A stretch of DNA of 64,000 nucleotides from the NCBI GenBank assembly GCA_037893245.1, contig JBAIAA010000901.1:124001-188000 (forward strand). The letters are read 5' to 3'. Source of the stretch: Crossaster papposus. Its lineage: Eukaryota; Echinodermata; Asteroidea; Velatida; Solasteridae. Made by a program: the position numbers and the translations under genes. The notes below the pieces were generated by a model. It had not been told where the DNA came from. It ran no database searches and worked only from the letters and a program-made list of their open reading frames with translations. Positions 21,221 to 33,705 of this stretch are shown here, in pieces. The first letter of the stretch is position 1; each line of letters opens with the position of its first letter.

Positions 21221-22019
21221 TGTTCCGTTCGTTACTTTCTTCTGAACGTTAGAATTTTCTGCGCCCTGACTGGACTAAGTTAAAATCAAAAATCAATCGA
21301 CAGTTTTTTGATAGAATATGAGTAATACGCGAGTATATACCATACCATGTGGCTAATGGCAGCGCCGCGTGTACATGATATTTTGGTTGCTACCACTTGA
21401 CGCGTCATGATATGCACGGGTTTTCGTACCTCGAACTGTGTTCATGTTGGTTTTGGACAGGGAACCAGCGACGCTGTATTATGTAGCGCCCTCTGGGAGT
21501 AAAATGAAGAAAGTTTGATCAAAACGAGATAGAATCACCTGGTTTTTATTCATAATTTCACGGTATAAACAAGCATTAAAAAAATCAAAACATGTTATTC
21601 CAGGAAACTTTGAAACAACATTAACAAGGTAAACTACTTTTTTTTTGTATTTTCAAACCGTTTTAGTAGGTCTTTAACATCAGTGTGAAATTGGGTTGTG
21701 GCCACCGCCAGAAAATGGGAAAATCTCGTCGTTTTTTAAAAGTTTTTTTTTTTATTTGTTGGTTTGGAAGCTTTTTTTACGTTATAAAGTTCACCCTCTA
21801 AATGTCATATAATTTCCAATATATTTGTATAATATACCAGAATATGTTATTATCCAAATGAAAATATACATACTATTGACAGTCGATAAATAAAACGGAT
21901 GTTTCGGACCAAATTCCAGGCGTCGTCGCCAGCTCATTAAGTATTAAAAAACGAGGTCACGCACAAAGTGCCATGCATAACGCACACATAAAATGAACGG
22001 CTTTTCAGTGCGCTGACTG
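21221..22019. other. Stretch without recognised gene
   Basis: Nothing coding is convincing here. TTCTGCGCCCTGACTGGACTAA at 21258 repeats a string at 15290. The rest is AT-rich unique-looking sequence. Confidence 0.4.
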
Positions 22020-22430
22020 CCTTCCCTCATCACTACCACCTCACCCAGATTGATGTCACCAACACCCTCACTCTGCTTGAACTTCAGAAATGTCAGCCTG
22101 TCATATCTAGGAATAGCCTGACCAGCCAACAGTTTCAAGTCTTTGCTGATTGTAAGATAGAGTGATAGGAAGTCATTATCTGATGCAGTCCTTGGTAACT
22201 CTCTAGCCGTATCTAGTAAAAAATAAAAACTCTCACAGCCAAGCTCGCAGTTTTCTCAAATTTTTTCAGTTTCGTTCTCACGATTCGTTCGGTTGCTTTT
22301 GATGTCGTCAAGGATTCGATTTTCCTGAGCCGTTACCTTTGCTGGTATCACTAGCTACTCTGTCTCGCACTTCTGTCGTGACCCTCTTGGCTGTAACACT
22401 CAAATCTTCTTTCTCTTGTAATTTCTGCAG
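22020..22430 (-). pseudogene. TRIM-NHL gene fragment (coiled coil and linker only)
   Basis: The minus strand is clearly related to the middle of exon 1 of the TRIM copies at 28.5-31.3 and 46.6-49.5 kb. It runs from the coiled-coil region (near 22430) to LKFKQSEGVGDINLGEVVV (near 22040). Several frame changes and substitutions break it, and neither RING, B-boxes nor NHL exon are nearby. It is the most decayed of the four copies in the window. Confidence 0.8.
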
Positions 22431-23091
22431 TTTTTAATTTTATGGCGTTTTAAGTGGATAAAGCAGGGGGGGGGGGGCGAAGCCCTGGGCACCCGGGCTA
22501 GGGGGCACCCGGCGGGTTTCGCACCCACGATGATACTTTGTTTGCAATGAACTTTTGGAAGTGGAAACCTTTCCCCACCTTGCATAGGATTCCACTTTTG
22601 ACCATAACTATCAAAATCTTGAGAAGACATCAAGCTGTCTGATCATAGCTTTTGATATATTACTGTAGTGTAGTACTGGTATCGAAATATCCGCCTTGGA
22701 CTGAATATTCATATTATAAATATGTTCAGCGCCCTCAATCCACCAAACCAAAACGGTTAAACGGGGGAGTTATGCGTTCTAACTTCTACCTGGTATACAG
22801 GTGTTCAATTCGAGCTGACCTCATAACAAAAGAAAATGTACTTTAGACCCCGCATTTGGTCAGGGGGCACGCGAACCCATTCTTGTCCCCGGGCACCCTA
22901 AACCAAAGTTACGCCACTAGTGGTTGTGGCCGTGTGGTTTGTTCAGTGCGACATTTCGTAAAGGTTTTTTAGTCATTTGTGAGTGTAGCCATAATTACTT
23001 GATTAATAAGGTTTTCTAGAGAGTTAGAATCTAACCTTGGTTTTGATCCTTAATCTTGCCGTTAAATGTTTGTATTAGTGGTGTAACTATG

Positions 23092-23460
23092 GTGGCCCTG
23101 AAGGGACAACGCAGATCGTGAATATTGACGTCAATATTTACGACAAATGTCACGACTTGGCTCAAAGTCGCGAATATTGACGTCAATATTGACGTCAATA
23201 TTCACGACTCTCCCCAAAAGTCGAAAATATTGACGTCAAATTTGACGTCGATATTCGCGTCAATATTTGCGACTTTTCGAGAAAGTCGCGAATATTGACG
23301 TACAATATTCGCGACAAAATTCACGACTTTCCACAAAGTCGCGAATATTGACGTCAATATTCACGTCAATATTCACGACTTTCCCCAAAAGTCGCGAATA
23401 TTGACTTCAAATTTGACGTCAAATTTCGTGACTTGCCCCAAAGTCGCGAATATTTTCCAG
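23092..23460. repeat. TGACGTCA-rich palindromic repeat array
   Basis: After GGTGGCCCTGAAGGGACA, words AATATTGACGTCAATATT and GTCGCGAATATTGACG recur about a dozen times in both orientations, along with AAAGTCG/CGACTTT. Many units contain TGACGTCA, the full CRE palindrome. The opening string matches the inner end of the foldback at 56760-58315, so this may be one arm of a related element. No right end was found. Confidence 0.8.
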
Positions 23461-23646
23461 CAAGCTAGGTTTTGGCTAGTCTTGCTCCAAGACTGGGTTT
23501 TTCATTTGTCCGGGGCGCGCCGTCCGTCTGTTCATGCAGTTCATTAATCCTCCATACTCCGAAAACGGGCTTATTAAGGGCGCCCTCGATTGCCACGAGA
23601 GATCAGTGGATTTGTTTCAAGTTCAGAAACAAATCTCGTGAACTGA

Positions 23647-23760
23647 ACTTAAAGGTAGGATACCCCATTTGCAGATATCAACAATATTTACTCCCGAATT
23701 AAGAAATATCTTACTTATTTTGAAGGTAAATTATGATTCTAGGCATCCTGCTAAATGATC
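23647..23760 (+). repeat. R2 MITE-like repeat, copy 3 (truncated)
   Basis: It starts AAAGGTAGGATACCCCATTTGC, the full left end of the family, and runs through TATCAACAATATTTACT, AAATATCTTACTTATTTT and GATTCTAGGCATCC to GCTAAATGATCG. The right half is missing. Confidence 0.7.
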
Positions 23761-23814
23761 GATTAATTAAAGAGAGCCTCGAGCGCCTGGTGGTAGACTG
23801 CCCCAAAACGATAC

Positions 23815-24816
23815 ACTGACAGCTCAAGCTGGACAAGACGTCATGGTATTCACATGTGATCAGCAGCTGTACAGAGTTTCTCTGAAAATAATTTGGGCAC
23901 AGTATCCAGACAGGTTTAGTAATGTGGTACTCCGTCTCAGGGGCATGCACATGTTGATGAGTTTTGTTGGCTCAGCTGGAACCCTTATGGCAAAGACCGG
24001 GCTAACATAGAAAGACATTTTCACAGAATGTTAGAGCCCTTCGCATAGTTGCAGAGGAAGTTCAGAAAGACAGTTGTGGAAAATAACATCCAGTGTATAG
24101 TTGACTTGGCTGCTATTCTTGAAGACCTTGCATGGATTGTACTATCTGAGAGACATGGAGTCATTGCCATCAACTATCATGAGCCATCAATGTCCATCAA
24201 CTCAGCAAGCAGAGTTCATCAGCTAGGACAACACATGAAACTCCCACAATGAACGTCATCCTGACAGTTCCAGCAAACAAGAAGCAGCTCATAGTATGCA
24301 ATTTGTGAGGCCCTCATCTAATATAAGCAATTCCATCAACACCACACTCAGTTAAACAGATTAGTCATCACAGGTGAGAATGACACACCGGTAGAAAGAC
24401 ACAAAGGTGTAGTCATTAACAGAGAAGATATGCGTACTTTACATGAAGAGGCAGATAACATTCTTGTTCAGCAAATGGTGATGGTCGCAAAGGCAGAGCA
24501 AGTCGGCATATCAGATTTGTCAGATGACACAGATGTTTATGTTCTGTTAAAGGATGAGCTAACCTCTCTGGTGGTGATGGAATCCCCAGTTCAGGAAAGA
24601 GCAGTTTCAGACATTCGTAAGACAGTTGAGGCCTACAAGTCTGTTGTTCCGGGGTTGTTAGCTGCCCATGCACTCTCAGGATGTGACACAGTTGCTTGCT
24701 GTTCTGGCATTTGTAAGAAAACTGCTGTAAAAATGCCTTATCGGGAACATTCCTTGTCCTTACTAGGTGATGTCAATGCAGCTTTAGCAGATGTCATTTT
24801 AGCAGTTCTTTTATAA
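23815..24816 (+). pseudogene. Multi-copy invertebrate transposon-type gene, broken, followed by A run
   Basis: The first readable part is VMVFTCDQQLYRVSLKIIW and RGMHMLMSFVGSAGTLMAKTGL (23845-24008). A stop follows, a second open piece lies at 24049-24252, and the last frame at 24430-24816 contains EADNILVQQMV, LSDDTDVYVLL and LLAAHALSGCDTVACC. These strings are typical of an uncharacterised family present in many copies in corals, echinoderms and other invertebrates. The DDTD and GCDT words suggest a nuclease-like fold, but I cannot confirm that. Frame changes and stops make it a pseudogene. A 17-base A run about 60 bases after the stop (24881) could mean a processed copy. Confidence 0.6.
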
Positions 24817-24899
24817 TTTAGCTTACATTATTGAAGACAATGATTATAGATATTAAACAAAAATTAGAGTGGTGAAGTAAAAAAAAAAAAAAAAACCGA

Positions 24900-25640
24900 A
24901 AAATACTTTTTACTTTCAAAGTACAGTATACATGTATTTTTCACTAAAAACCTTTCTACTTGTAATATTGTACTTGGACTGAGAAATATTTCAACAAACA
25001 TTTCAATTCTAGTGAACATTCAACCTAATTAATTTATTAAAATAGTCCCCTCTCAAAATATACACACGCAGAAACTCAATAGATTGTACCTCATCAACCC
25101 ATTTGTGGTTCAATCATGCTTAAGTTAAAATCAACATACTTATGACACTTCTTATATTTAATCTAAAAGGTTTGCCAGGTAACATTTAATTCAACACTTA
25201 GAGTCGTATGGGGTGCGGCGTGTTGTTGTCGGCATCGTTTCGTACCGAGTCCGATCCTCTTAGCGTTGTCGGCCAGTTGTACATGTGTATTATTTTTCTT
25301 TATTACTGTCGGATAATGGAAATTTGTCTTCCTTATTTTAATCTTATAAAATTGTTTATGCCAAGGAGAACCAACCATCTGGTTGTAATGACAAACCAAA
25401 TTCCAGGGACTGCTCCTCTTGGTCCTTTTGCTATACACAACATAGTGAACTATTGTGACCTTTGCCAGACCACAGTTTTAGTCTCTATTTAACTTAATTC
25501 TTTGTTTTAGAAATACTTTCCCATGCTCTTGTCCAGCTATTTTTAGTAACTTGTATGTTTGGTTTTATTATTGGGAACACAAATCAACCTAGTTTTGGAA
25601 GTTGGTTGAGACCTGGAAGAGATTTTGGTAGTCAGCAGAA
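24900..25640. other. AT-rich stretch without recognised gene
   Basis: No domain, RNA gene or repeat end is identifiable. Short open frames exist on both strands but show no known motif or repeat in the window. Confidence 0.4.
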
Positions 25641-25649
25641 AATAAGTGA

Positions 25650-26970
25650 TCTCAGGAGATTATAGTAACAGCCCAACCAATCAGAAGACTTACTCTAATT
25701 TTATAATTAGAAAGGATGGGTTAAGATTTGAATTTGGCCAATCAGTAAATGGTAGAAATTGGTCGATCACCCACTTTTTGGGTGTATTTAATCCGCTGCA
25801 CTGGGTCTGGGAGAGCACTCTGCTCCCGCCATCCAAGCAGATGTCATGATGCACTTCTGTGGTAGCCAGATTTGGGTGAGTTGAGATATTTTGTAATTCT
25901 GACTTGTAACTTTGAAACTTTGTCGCAAATGTTACTGTTGTGTTTTACTTTTAGTTTAAATGTCAATTCAAGCTTATACTTTATTTAGGTCTGAAAGTTT
26001 ATTGATAAATTGTATATGTACTTGAATTAAGAAGTTTGACTTTTTGGAACTTCTTGCTGGCAGTTGTAGTCCTAGAAGATCTCGATTGATACATTTACAA
26101 TTACTGAATTGAAGATTATCTTGATCTTGGAATCCAATCATGGTGAAACAATTGCACTTATATTTTCTGTGTAATGAATTTCTATATTATTATAATAAGA
26201 TTGAAAAGTTGCTTAAGTATAATCCTTTTCCTCTTTTATAGCTCCATAGTCAGCCGAAGTATGCTGAAGTGTTAGTCGGTTAGTTTAACTGCCAATAATA
26301 TCCAGGTTAGCTCTTGACTTATTGTGTTCTTGATTCACAATTAAGTTCCATAGATTGTAAATATAAGAGTTGACTTTGAATACTGTATTTTGGAAACAAT
26401 GTTCACTAAATTGCAAATGACGAGCACAAGATAGAATATTATTTGATTCTGTTGCCCAAGCATTGTGTTACTTATTGATCTGATGATACAATCAATGTTT
26501 GCTTCTTAAACTTTAAATGCCTTGAGTTAGGGAATAAAGACATTTGTGTGAATTGTAACGCATCAAATTCCATTCACCAGCTGATAACTGTTTAGTGTTC
26601 ACCACTGAGAGTTACACGAACCAGAAACTGTCTATCACATTTAAACTAAATTAGGCGTTGTCATGTAATATGTATAATAAGTATAGTATTTTAAACCCAT
26701 GTTCTTACATTGTTTTCTAATGTACAGGGGTCCGTCCGTCAAGGACCATTGTTGGGTCCGTCAAGGACCATTGTTGTGTCCGTCAAGGACCACTCGTTGT
26801 GTCCGGATTGTGTTAGAGTATCAGCAATAAACTTAGATAGAGAGAAGTCGCAGAACTGTGTCGTTCGTCGTCCCGTAATTGGTCGTTCTCTGAACCCTAG
26901 TGTATAACTGCACTAAAACCCAATCCCTGCTGCGAGGGGATTATACGACATTACAATATAAGTGTTATTG
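25650..26970 (+). promoter_or_regulatory. Promoter-like block and short tandem repeat, possibly LTR-derived
   Basis: CCAAT words (25676, 25737, and inverted ATTGG near 25763), then GTGTATTTAATCC (TATA-like, about 25788), are followed 85 bases on by GGGTGAGT (donor-like, about 25875). About 850 bases later GTCCGTCAAGGACCATTGTTG occurs three times (26729-26800), and AATAAA lies at 26826. Such spacing suggests a non-coding transcription unit or an LTR-like remnant. No paired LTR or retroviral-type ORF was found. Confidence 0.3.
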
Positions 26971-28080
26971 TTACACAGTAAGCTTCTTTACATAGTACTT
27001 AATAATTTGTTATTATACATAATATTATACAGAACATTTCAACCAGGTAGGTCATAACGTTACGTATGATTTAACGTAAGCGTTACTAAATTTGTACGTA
27101 CTTGATCGGCCGGTCATTTTGGTAATGACGTGGTAGAAAATGGCTCTCCACTTAAGACGAGATTTCGGATACGACGAGGAAATTAACTAAGTCCGGAGCA
27201 CCTCGTATTAACGAGAGTCGACTGTACATTTAATTTGATTGAAAACCTCAAGTTTGTGGGGTTTTTAATGTCAAAACTGATTTGAACTTGTTTACGTCCT
27301 AGCCACACCCTAACTGCACATTACCCCTTTCATCAAATTTCAAATGGCTATTGTGTTTTATGCATCTCAACAGGTAAATGTGGGAAATCTATATTAAAAT
27401 GTGTAAGTTTTTTGTTTGTTTTAACTGTAAATACACCATAGTGTATTGATAAAATATCAATAAAGACATAAATAATTGATATCCAAAATTGCCCAACACT
27501 GAGATAGTGTCATCATTCAATTTTTTTCAAAAGTAGGGCCCCTTTGCTTATATTTTGCAATTTATTGATTAAATAAAACCCTGAAATGTTTTAATTATAA
27601 ATTAAATAGGCTTTGAATTTGGATTCTGAAAATGAATTATATATTTAAAATTAATAGTGCAACAATGTGTGCAAAGATTATCAGTTGATTATTGAAATAC
27701 AATGAGGAATAATCCTAATTATCTCCACTTAAACATGCGCAATAATACTAACGAGTCCGGGTTTTATGGGGTCTGAAATCACGCTACACCAGTCTACTTA
27801 AGGCTAGTAAAGTCATTAGCGGTGAGGTTTGTTGTCTACACAATTATTTCTTTTGACTGGGTTTTTAGACTGGGTAGTATGGTTGCATGCGTGTTTTGTT
27901 TATTTCTTTATTTATTTGCGATTGGAACATAGCTGAACAAAAATGTGGTCCCAAACAAATTTTAGGAAAGACACAGTCTACTAAATTATATTTTAAAATG
28001 ACAAGATGGTCTCTAAACAAATATAAGTCAACTCGATTGACAAGGCTTATCGTTAGGTCATCACACCAGCAGTTAACCAT
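26971..28080. other. AT-rich stretch without recognised gene
   Basis: Near 27715 the word CTAATTATCTCCACTTAA matches 45594, within the 3' flank of the next TRIM copy. Otherwise nothing is recognised. Confidence 0.4.
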
Positions 28081-28538
28081 CGACCATAAATTCTAAAGAA
28101 ACTGATCGTAATATTCACACTCGCACCAAATTTAGTCTTTGATTTGTGTACGTTTCTTTAATTCTCATCTTCATATTTGAACATGTCTCTTACAAATTAT
28201 ACTTCCTTCATGTAAAAAAGTAATGTGTAAATGTCAAAAAAAAAAAGTTGACACCAAAATTGCTCTTTTACAAGAGTGAGTTAATTCATGCTTTTTTAGT
28301 GGTTTGTTTTACACTGTTAGAGCAACTCTGAAATTCGCATTTTTGGATTTGATTTTTTTAAATTAAATATGTTGATAAGATATTCCAAAGCTGGTAATAA
28401 TCTTACGCCGTATTTCACGCTATCACTTGTTTCATTGGTATTTGTGACTTTTATTCGATTGTCAAACAAAGCTCTCCATGTTTGTTTGTGTTTTTTTCCA
28501 TCAACGATATAATCGGCATGTTTGCTCGCAATGTCGCA
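28081..28538. repeat. 3' flank of the TRIM gene, duplicated
   Basis: From CCATAAATTCTAAAGAAACTG onward, 28081-28538 matches 46203-46584 with scattered indels. The duplicated block therefore extends beyond the coding exons. It contains a short A run and no coding sequence. Confidence 0.7.
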
Positions 28539-31271
28539 TCACATCTGGTGATACATCTTGACTGAGTAGAAGTCAGCCACTGCCAGCTGCCCATCTGATG
28601 TGAATGTGATTCCTTGGGGATAGTGCAGACTCTGTGCAATGCACTTGAGAAATCCACCTTGAGGGTCATAGTGGTGGATATGACCCGTGTCATCACCATT
28701 ACGCATTGCAACATAGATACCTGAGCTATCAGTGTACACACCGCGGCAGCACTTTACTGGTTGACCATTGATGGTGGGTTTGATGGTGCGCTGTGTAGTA
28801 CCATTGCCATCAGCAACATTTATTGTCTGTGACCGTGAACTGATGACAATTCTATCATTGCTGTCTACACCCAGATAGTAAGGTGCAACCTGGACTGGTA
28901 TGGTACGTAGAAGCTCACCATCAGTGGGGCTGTGTTCAGTCAACACTAGCCTCTTGATATCACCTACTACGATGGTACCATCATTCTTGACACCTACACT
29001 CTGGAGGTCAACTGCGATCTTATGGACCTCATCACTTGGTGGCACTGTTGGGAACTCGTAGGCCAGCGTGTTGTCACTGTTGAACACCTTCACATGGGAT
29101 GGGCCTTCCTCGACGACCACCAAACGATTATTGGTGCGTGTAGCTGCGATGCCGCGTGGACCTGTAGGAGTGATGATGTCCAAACAAACAAACGAATATT
29201 ATGCAGTTATTGCACAACCCTATCAACACAGACATTCTTGAAAGAGTGAAACCTGCAGTAGAAAAAATGTCTGTCAAAAAATACATTGTCAAGGTTTGGT
29301 AACACGCTTCAGAAATCAACGCGTCTTATAATTCACCTGGCATAATCTGTTATGTTTGGTGTTTATTTATGCATCAGATTGTGGGGCATTTTCTGTGTGG
29401 ATAATATAAATAAAAAATACACTGCAAAAACTGTGTTTAGCGAGTAAACAATTTTCCAAACACTTTCTGGCTCTATGGATAGTGTTTAGTCATTGAACAT
29501 TGATGTTTAGGAATTGGACACAGGTGTTTAGCTGCTAAACATGTTAACTGTTAGCAACAAAAATATGTAAACCTGCGTATATCGATGTTTTATACATATG
29601 CGAAAATATTTCTTTAATCAAATTCACAGTATTAATGTTTTTTTCTCTGTAACTATCGGATGTTTTTTTCTTAGACTTTCCATCTTTTGCAAAGAGCTTC
29701 AGGAATAAAGCAAATCAAATTACTGAGGTCAAATATCCATTTTTAGTTTGTCCACTTTCAAAATTTTGTTTTCATGAAACAAACGTTGAGGTTGAAAAAC
29801 GTTCCTATGCCATGATTATTCTGTTTCAAATTTACAGTTTCAATGGAGTTTTATTTACTTATTTTTAAAACTTATTTGTGAACAATTTAAATACAGAGAA
29901 TATTAGTGAAGAGCGAAAGCAAATTGTTCAAGTGCATAATTTCGCAGATGGCATGCAATTTTAACTTACATTCTTGCATCGGGATTGTGCATTTCTGATT
30001 GCCATCGATGCTGCAGATCACAACTCGTTTGTTGTAGCAGTCAGTCACTGCAATCTCATTAGGGTGACGAGCAGCAATGCTCCGAGCCCCACAGAACTCT
30101 CCTCGACCACTTCCCTGTCTACCAAACTCTCCACACAGCTCCCACTTGCCTTCCGTCACTACCACCTTACCCAGATTGATGTCACCAACCCCTTCACTCT
30201 GCTTGAACTTCAGAAATGCCAGCCTGCCATCAATTCTAGGAATAGCCTGACCAGCCACCAGTTTCAAGTTTTTGCTGGTTGTAGGATATAGTGGCATGAA
30301 GTCACTATCTGATGCAGTCCTTGTTACCTCTCTAGCCGTATCTAGTGAAAACTGAAACATCTCCACAGCTAAGCTTGCAGTTTTCTCACATTCTTCCAGT
30401 TTTTTCTCGCGATCCGTTTGGATGTGTTTGATGTCGTCAAGGATGCGATTTTCCTGAGCCGTTACCTCCGCTAGTATCTTAGCTGCTCTGTCTTGCACTT
30501 CTGTCTTGACCTTCTGAATTGCGAGATTGAAATCTTCTTTTAGTCTTAAGACGTTTTCTCGTGATTCCTGAATTGCCTTCATTGAGTTTTCAAGTGGAGA
30601 CATCAGTTCAGCCAACGATTGCTTGTAAGTCGATGCTGCCTCGTCTCCCTCAATGTACACGTGCTCTGGCTTACAGTGGCCAACGACGGTACAATCTCGG
30701 CAGATCAACACTTCACATGTCGTACAAAAGAACCGTGCTGCTTCGCCCTTGTGGATCGGGCATTTTGGAAGTTGTTTCGAATGTTTCTTTGTCAGTGTAA
30801 CCTTCCCCTCACGAATGTCTTCAGTGGAGTCACCTTGTGGTTTGAAGAGGAAGCAAATCGAAGATGCATTTTGCTACAGGCTGAGCACACATTCTGGTCG
30901 CAGTCCAGACATCGATGAGTTGCCTCGTTTCCCTCCTCACAAATATCACAGGAAAGACCAGCATCACCCAAGCCCACTACCTTCTCCTGAAGTTCAATCT
31001 TCTCAACCAGACCGATTAGATGAAAGTTGGTTTTCAGACCCTGCACCCCCGCCTCTGGAAGTTTCGTCTCCTGTTGACACACGGGGCAAGGAATCTCTGT
31101 ACAGCCCTTGTGCTTCGTGCTGCAATATTTCAGCAGACATTGCTCGCAGAAGTTGTGCAGGCATTCTAATATCTTAGGCCGTTTGTATCTCTCCTGGCAA
31201 ATGCAGCACTCAAAATGATATTTGCTGATCTCCTCTACTAGAGCTGAACTTACTGCAGGTCCAGTCGCCAT
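28539..31271 (-). pseudogene. TRIM-NHL E3-ligase-type gene, copy A, frameshifted in exon 1
   Basis: Exon 1 (31271-29970) encodes a RING finger starting CCICQERY with C3HC4 spacing, B-box 1 (CDICEEGNEATHRCLDCDQN), B-box 2 (FFCTTCEVLICRDC) and a coiled coil. The linker LKFKQSEGVGD and the first NHL blade (GEFCGARSIAARHPNEIAVTD) follow. Donor GTAAGT is at 29969, and intron 29162-29969 ends CCTACAG. Exon 2 (29161-28539) encodes further NHL-type blades (RGIAATRTNNRLVVV, GVYTDSSGIYVAM, GITFTSDGQLAVAD). Compared with copies at 49.0 and 60.0 kb, one base is missing near 30818, between the two B-boxes, which ends the frame at 30792. The rest is intact, so either the gene died recently or the base is an assembly error. 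An acceptor (CCCAG) 10 bases before the ATG implies a 5' UTR exon. The family acts in ubiquitin transfer and RNA or protein binding. Confidence 0.85.
29420..29575. repeat. TA-flanked MITE remnant in TRIM copy A intron
   Basis: It begins TA-CACTGCAAAAACTGTG and includes TGTTTAGCTGCTAAACATG, as in the fuller copy at 47597-47825. Its right end is missing. Confidence 0.6.
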
Positions 31272-32744
31272 TTTGTTTTGTCTGGGAAAAAGAAGAAGAA
31301 TGTGTTCAAGTATTTATTAATAGGGATCGACAGTCAGAGCTCTAGATATACGTGAATTTGAAAGAAGGGCAAAATGACACCCTTACCAAAACTGCACATC
31401 CGCTTCAAACAGTCACCACTTTCATTGTATATGTGTTTTTTTTTTACATTGCTATTATCTGTTAATAAGAAGCAAGTTGTTACAAAAATATTAAACCGAA
31501 TTCAATATATAATATTCAGGGAATTAAGATGTGGTTCGAGGATCATGTATCAGCCATGCAACGTTGACCAATGTCACGACTTGTTTCAGCGGAGTCGGTG
31601 CGATCACGTTGTGCAAGATGGCGTCTTCATCGGACGCGAATTTAGCTGAAGGGGGAGGCGACGAAAGTCCTTTGTATTGCTGTATGCACACAACTTATTC
31701 CAAATCTAAAGTAATACAATTCAGCGTGAAGAGCTAGGCTAAATTCAGAGAGTGTTGTACGCGATGGCAAAGCTTTAAATTGCCCCAAACTGCCACTACG
31801 TTGTCGTTCATTGATACATTGATATAGACCACGCACGAGGGTATTCGGCATCGGCAAGCCGGGTAAGCTAGAGGCCAAGCCGTGCCTCTTGGAAGTGAAG
31901 ACGCCAGCCACAACATTGCTCTTTCAAGTGCTTTCCAGGACCGTGGACGTACCCAAAGAAGGTAAGATTTTGTATATTGTGGCTAAAACAGCCATGGAGG
32001 AATGGGACAACATGGCAAATATTCGGTTAATTAACATTATGTTTAATATGTTACAGGCCTTATCATTGTTGTAAGGTTCAATTTCAAGTCAGTGGCCATT
32101 TTTTTAATTTGTATTTATTCTATGCAAAGCGGGGACTGATGCTGGGTTCTTAACCCCTGTGTACAACAAAGTGTCCCTTGGCCTTACTAAATAGTGTCTT
32201 TTTTCTATGGGGAAAGAACTCCGTATTTGGCCACCGCATTTTATTTCATAAAATTAAAACTCCCCGAAAGTTAACCCTAACTACCCCAAACCCATCAAAC
32301 TCCAACTGCAGCTTTCGCTAGGTTTTGGCAGGTTTGGTACCAAACCGTAACAACTTGTTGTTAGACTTTGTTTGACTCAGTACCAAAGGCCATGGGAGAA
32401 CCTGTTGAATTATGTGAGGTTCAGGACAGAAAGGCATGAGACTTGTCAAAATGTTAGAAATTTTGAGAATGCACAGGCATTTATACGTGAGTGACCCACA
32501 TTGTCACGGCACAGTTCCTGGTCAACTGTAAGTGTATGTACTCTTACACCTTGTATGTGTGTCCCCACTAAAACACATAATACCACTGGTCAGTTATCAC
32601 TGTTCCAAGTCAATAAAACTTCAACTGTTGGAGTTTGGCAGGTTTGGTACTGTTAGGTTCAGTACAGTGTACCAAAAATTACTGAACATGTGTGAGCTGT
32701 TGAAGTTTGTTAGGTTTGGTATGCTTCCTAGTGCGAGAGCCTAG

Positions 32745-32952
32745 GGGAATGCTAAAGAAATAAATGTCACCACTTTTTCAAGACTTTTTAGGAATTTATT
32801 TATTGTTCATAAAATGTGGTGGTGGCCGAGTATGAAACTAATTCCAGTTATTGGTGTTTTACTGTTACGTTGAGCATTGGGCTAAGTTTGTACTAACAGT
32901 TTTAAATTATTATTCTGTAGGAGACACAGCGACAATCCGAGGGATCATCTCC
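32745..32952 (+). repeat. Duplicated block, copy 1 (with splice acceptor)
   Basis: GCTAAAGAAATAAATGTCAC through CTGTAGGAGACACAGCGACA to GAGGGATC is repeated at 38376-38577 with about three mismatches by eye. The block includes the 3' intron end and first third of exon 2 of the pseudogene at 31618-37437. Confidence 0.9.
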
Positions 32953-33177
32953 ACCACTTCTGCAAGTCAAACGGGCTGAAGACAGACAAAAAAATGGCAG
33001 ACCAGAGAGAAATAGAACAAGGTAGTAAAATCCCTTATATAAATAAAACAGCACAAAATAGTGTCGGACCCTGTTACATTTGTAACCATTTTAAATTTGT
33101 TCCGACCAGATATCTCTAATTGTTCACGGTACGGCTAAAGTTTTATTTGTACCCACAAGGACAATTGCATGTTGCAT

Positions 33178-33330
33178 CAGCCACAAAATGCAAGACTTGC
33201 AGTTTTCTTTGTTTCGAGTCTGGGAGACCTTGGTCACACTGTTGTGGCATCTGCCTATAATTGCAAGATTTGCAGTTGTTCTTTGTCTCAAGTATGGAAA
33301 ACCCGATCACGCTGTTCGACGTGGCACACG
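33178..33330. repeat. Imperfect tandem pair, about 76 bp
   Basis: GCAAGACTTGCAGTTTTCTTTG (33190) and GCAAGATTTGCAGTTGTTCTTTG (33263) start two related units, each ending near a CTGTT word followed by GTGGCA. No gene is apparent. Confidence 0.6.
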
Positions 33331-33439
33331 GATGGCACCACATTGGTCAATCCCTAGCTGCCCACGTCCCCATTAATGTTAGTCCTTTAGACTCCTCTTC
33401 GGATTGGTCTTCCCGTGAAAATGACCTTATTGCCTAGTT

Positions 33440-33521
33440 TCGGCCAATTAGAAAGTCCCACCAAACTTGTCCGAGCGCGTGCACAGTGGGGTTTTTATCC
33501 CCTGTCCCACCTCAATTCGTC
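33440..33521 (+). promoter_or_regulatory. CCAAT + TATA-like promoter
   Basis: CGGCCAATTAG at about 33446 and GGTTTTTATCCCC at about 33490 are spaced like CCAAT and TATA boxes. The duplicated transcript-like block starts at 33522, roughly 30 bases after the TATA-like word. Confidence 0.4.
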
Positions 33522-33705
33522 AGAAGCGAAAAAGACCTTTGATGCGAGTGGACCTGAACTAAAGTGCTCTCACTTTCCAGTTTCATAATATAGTTATGCG
33601 TAGGAACGAGTGCGGACTTCCCTAAGTCAACTTTTACTAGTTTAGTCAAAAGTTACGTTCCTAACGACATTTTCGCATCATTTGCCACGTGCTCTGTTGA
33701 TACAG
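33522..33705 (+). repeat. 184-bp block, copy 1, ending at a splice donor
   Basis: AGAAGCGAAAAAGACC to CTGTTGATACAG recurs, almost unchanged, at 34926-35029 plus 35718-35800. In this copy the end is followed by GTAAGC (donor-like). In the other it continues as AACACGAGTCC. The block could therefore be a first exon, with the second copy a spliced retrocopy. Confidence 0.75.
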
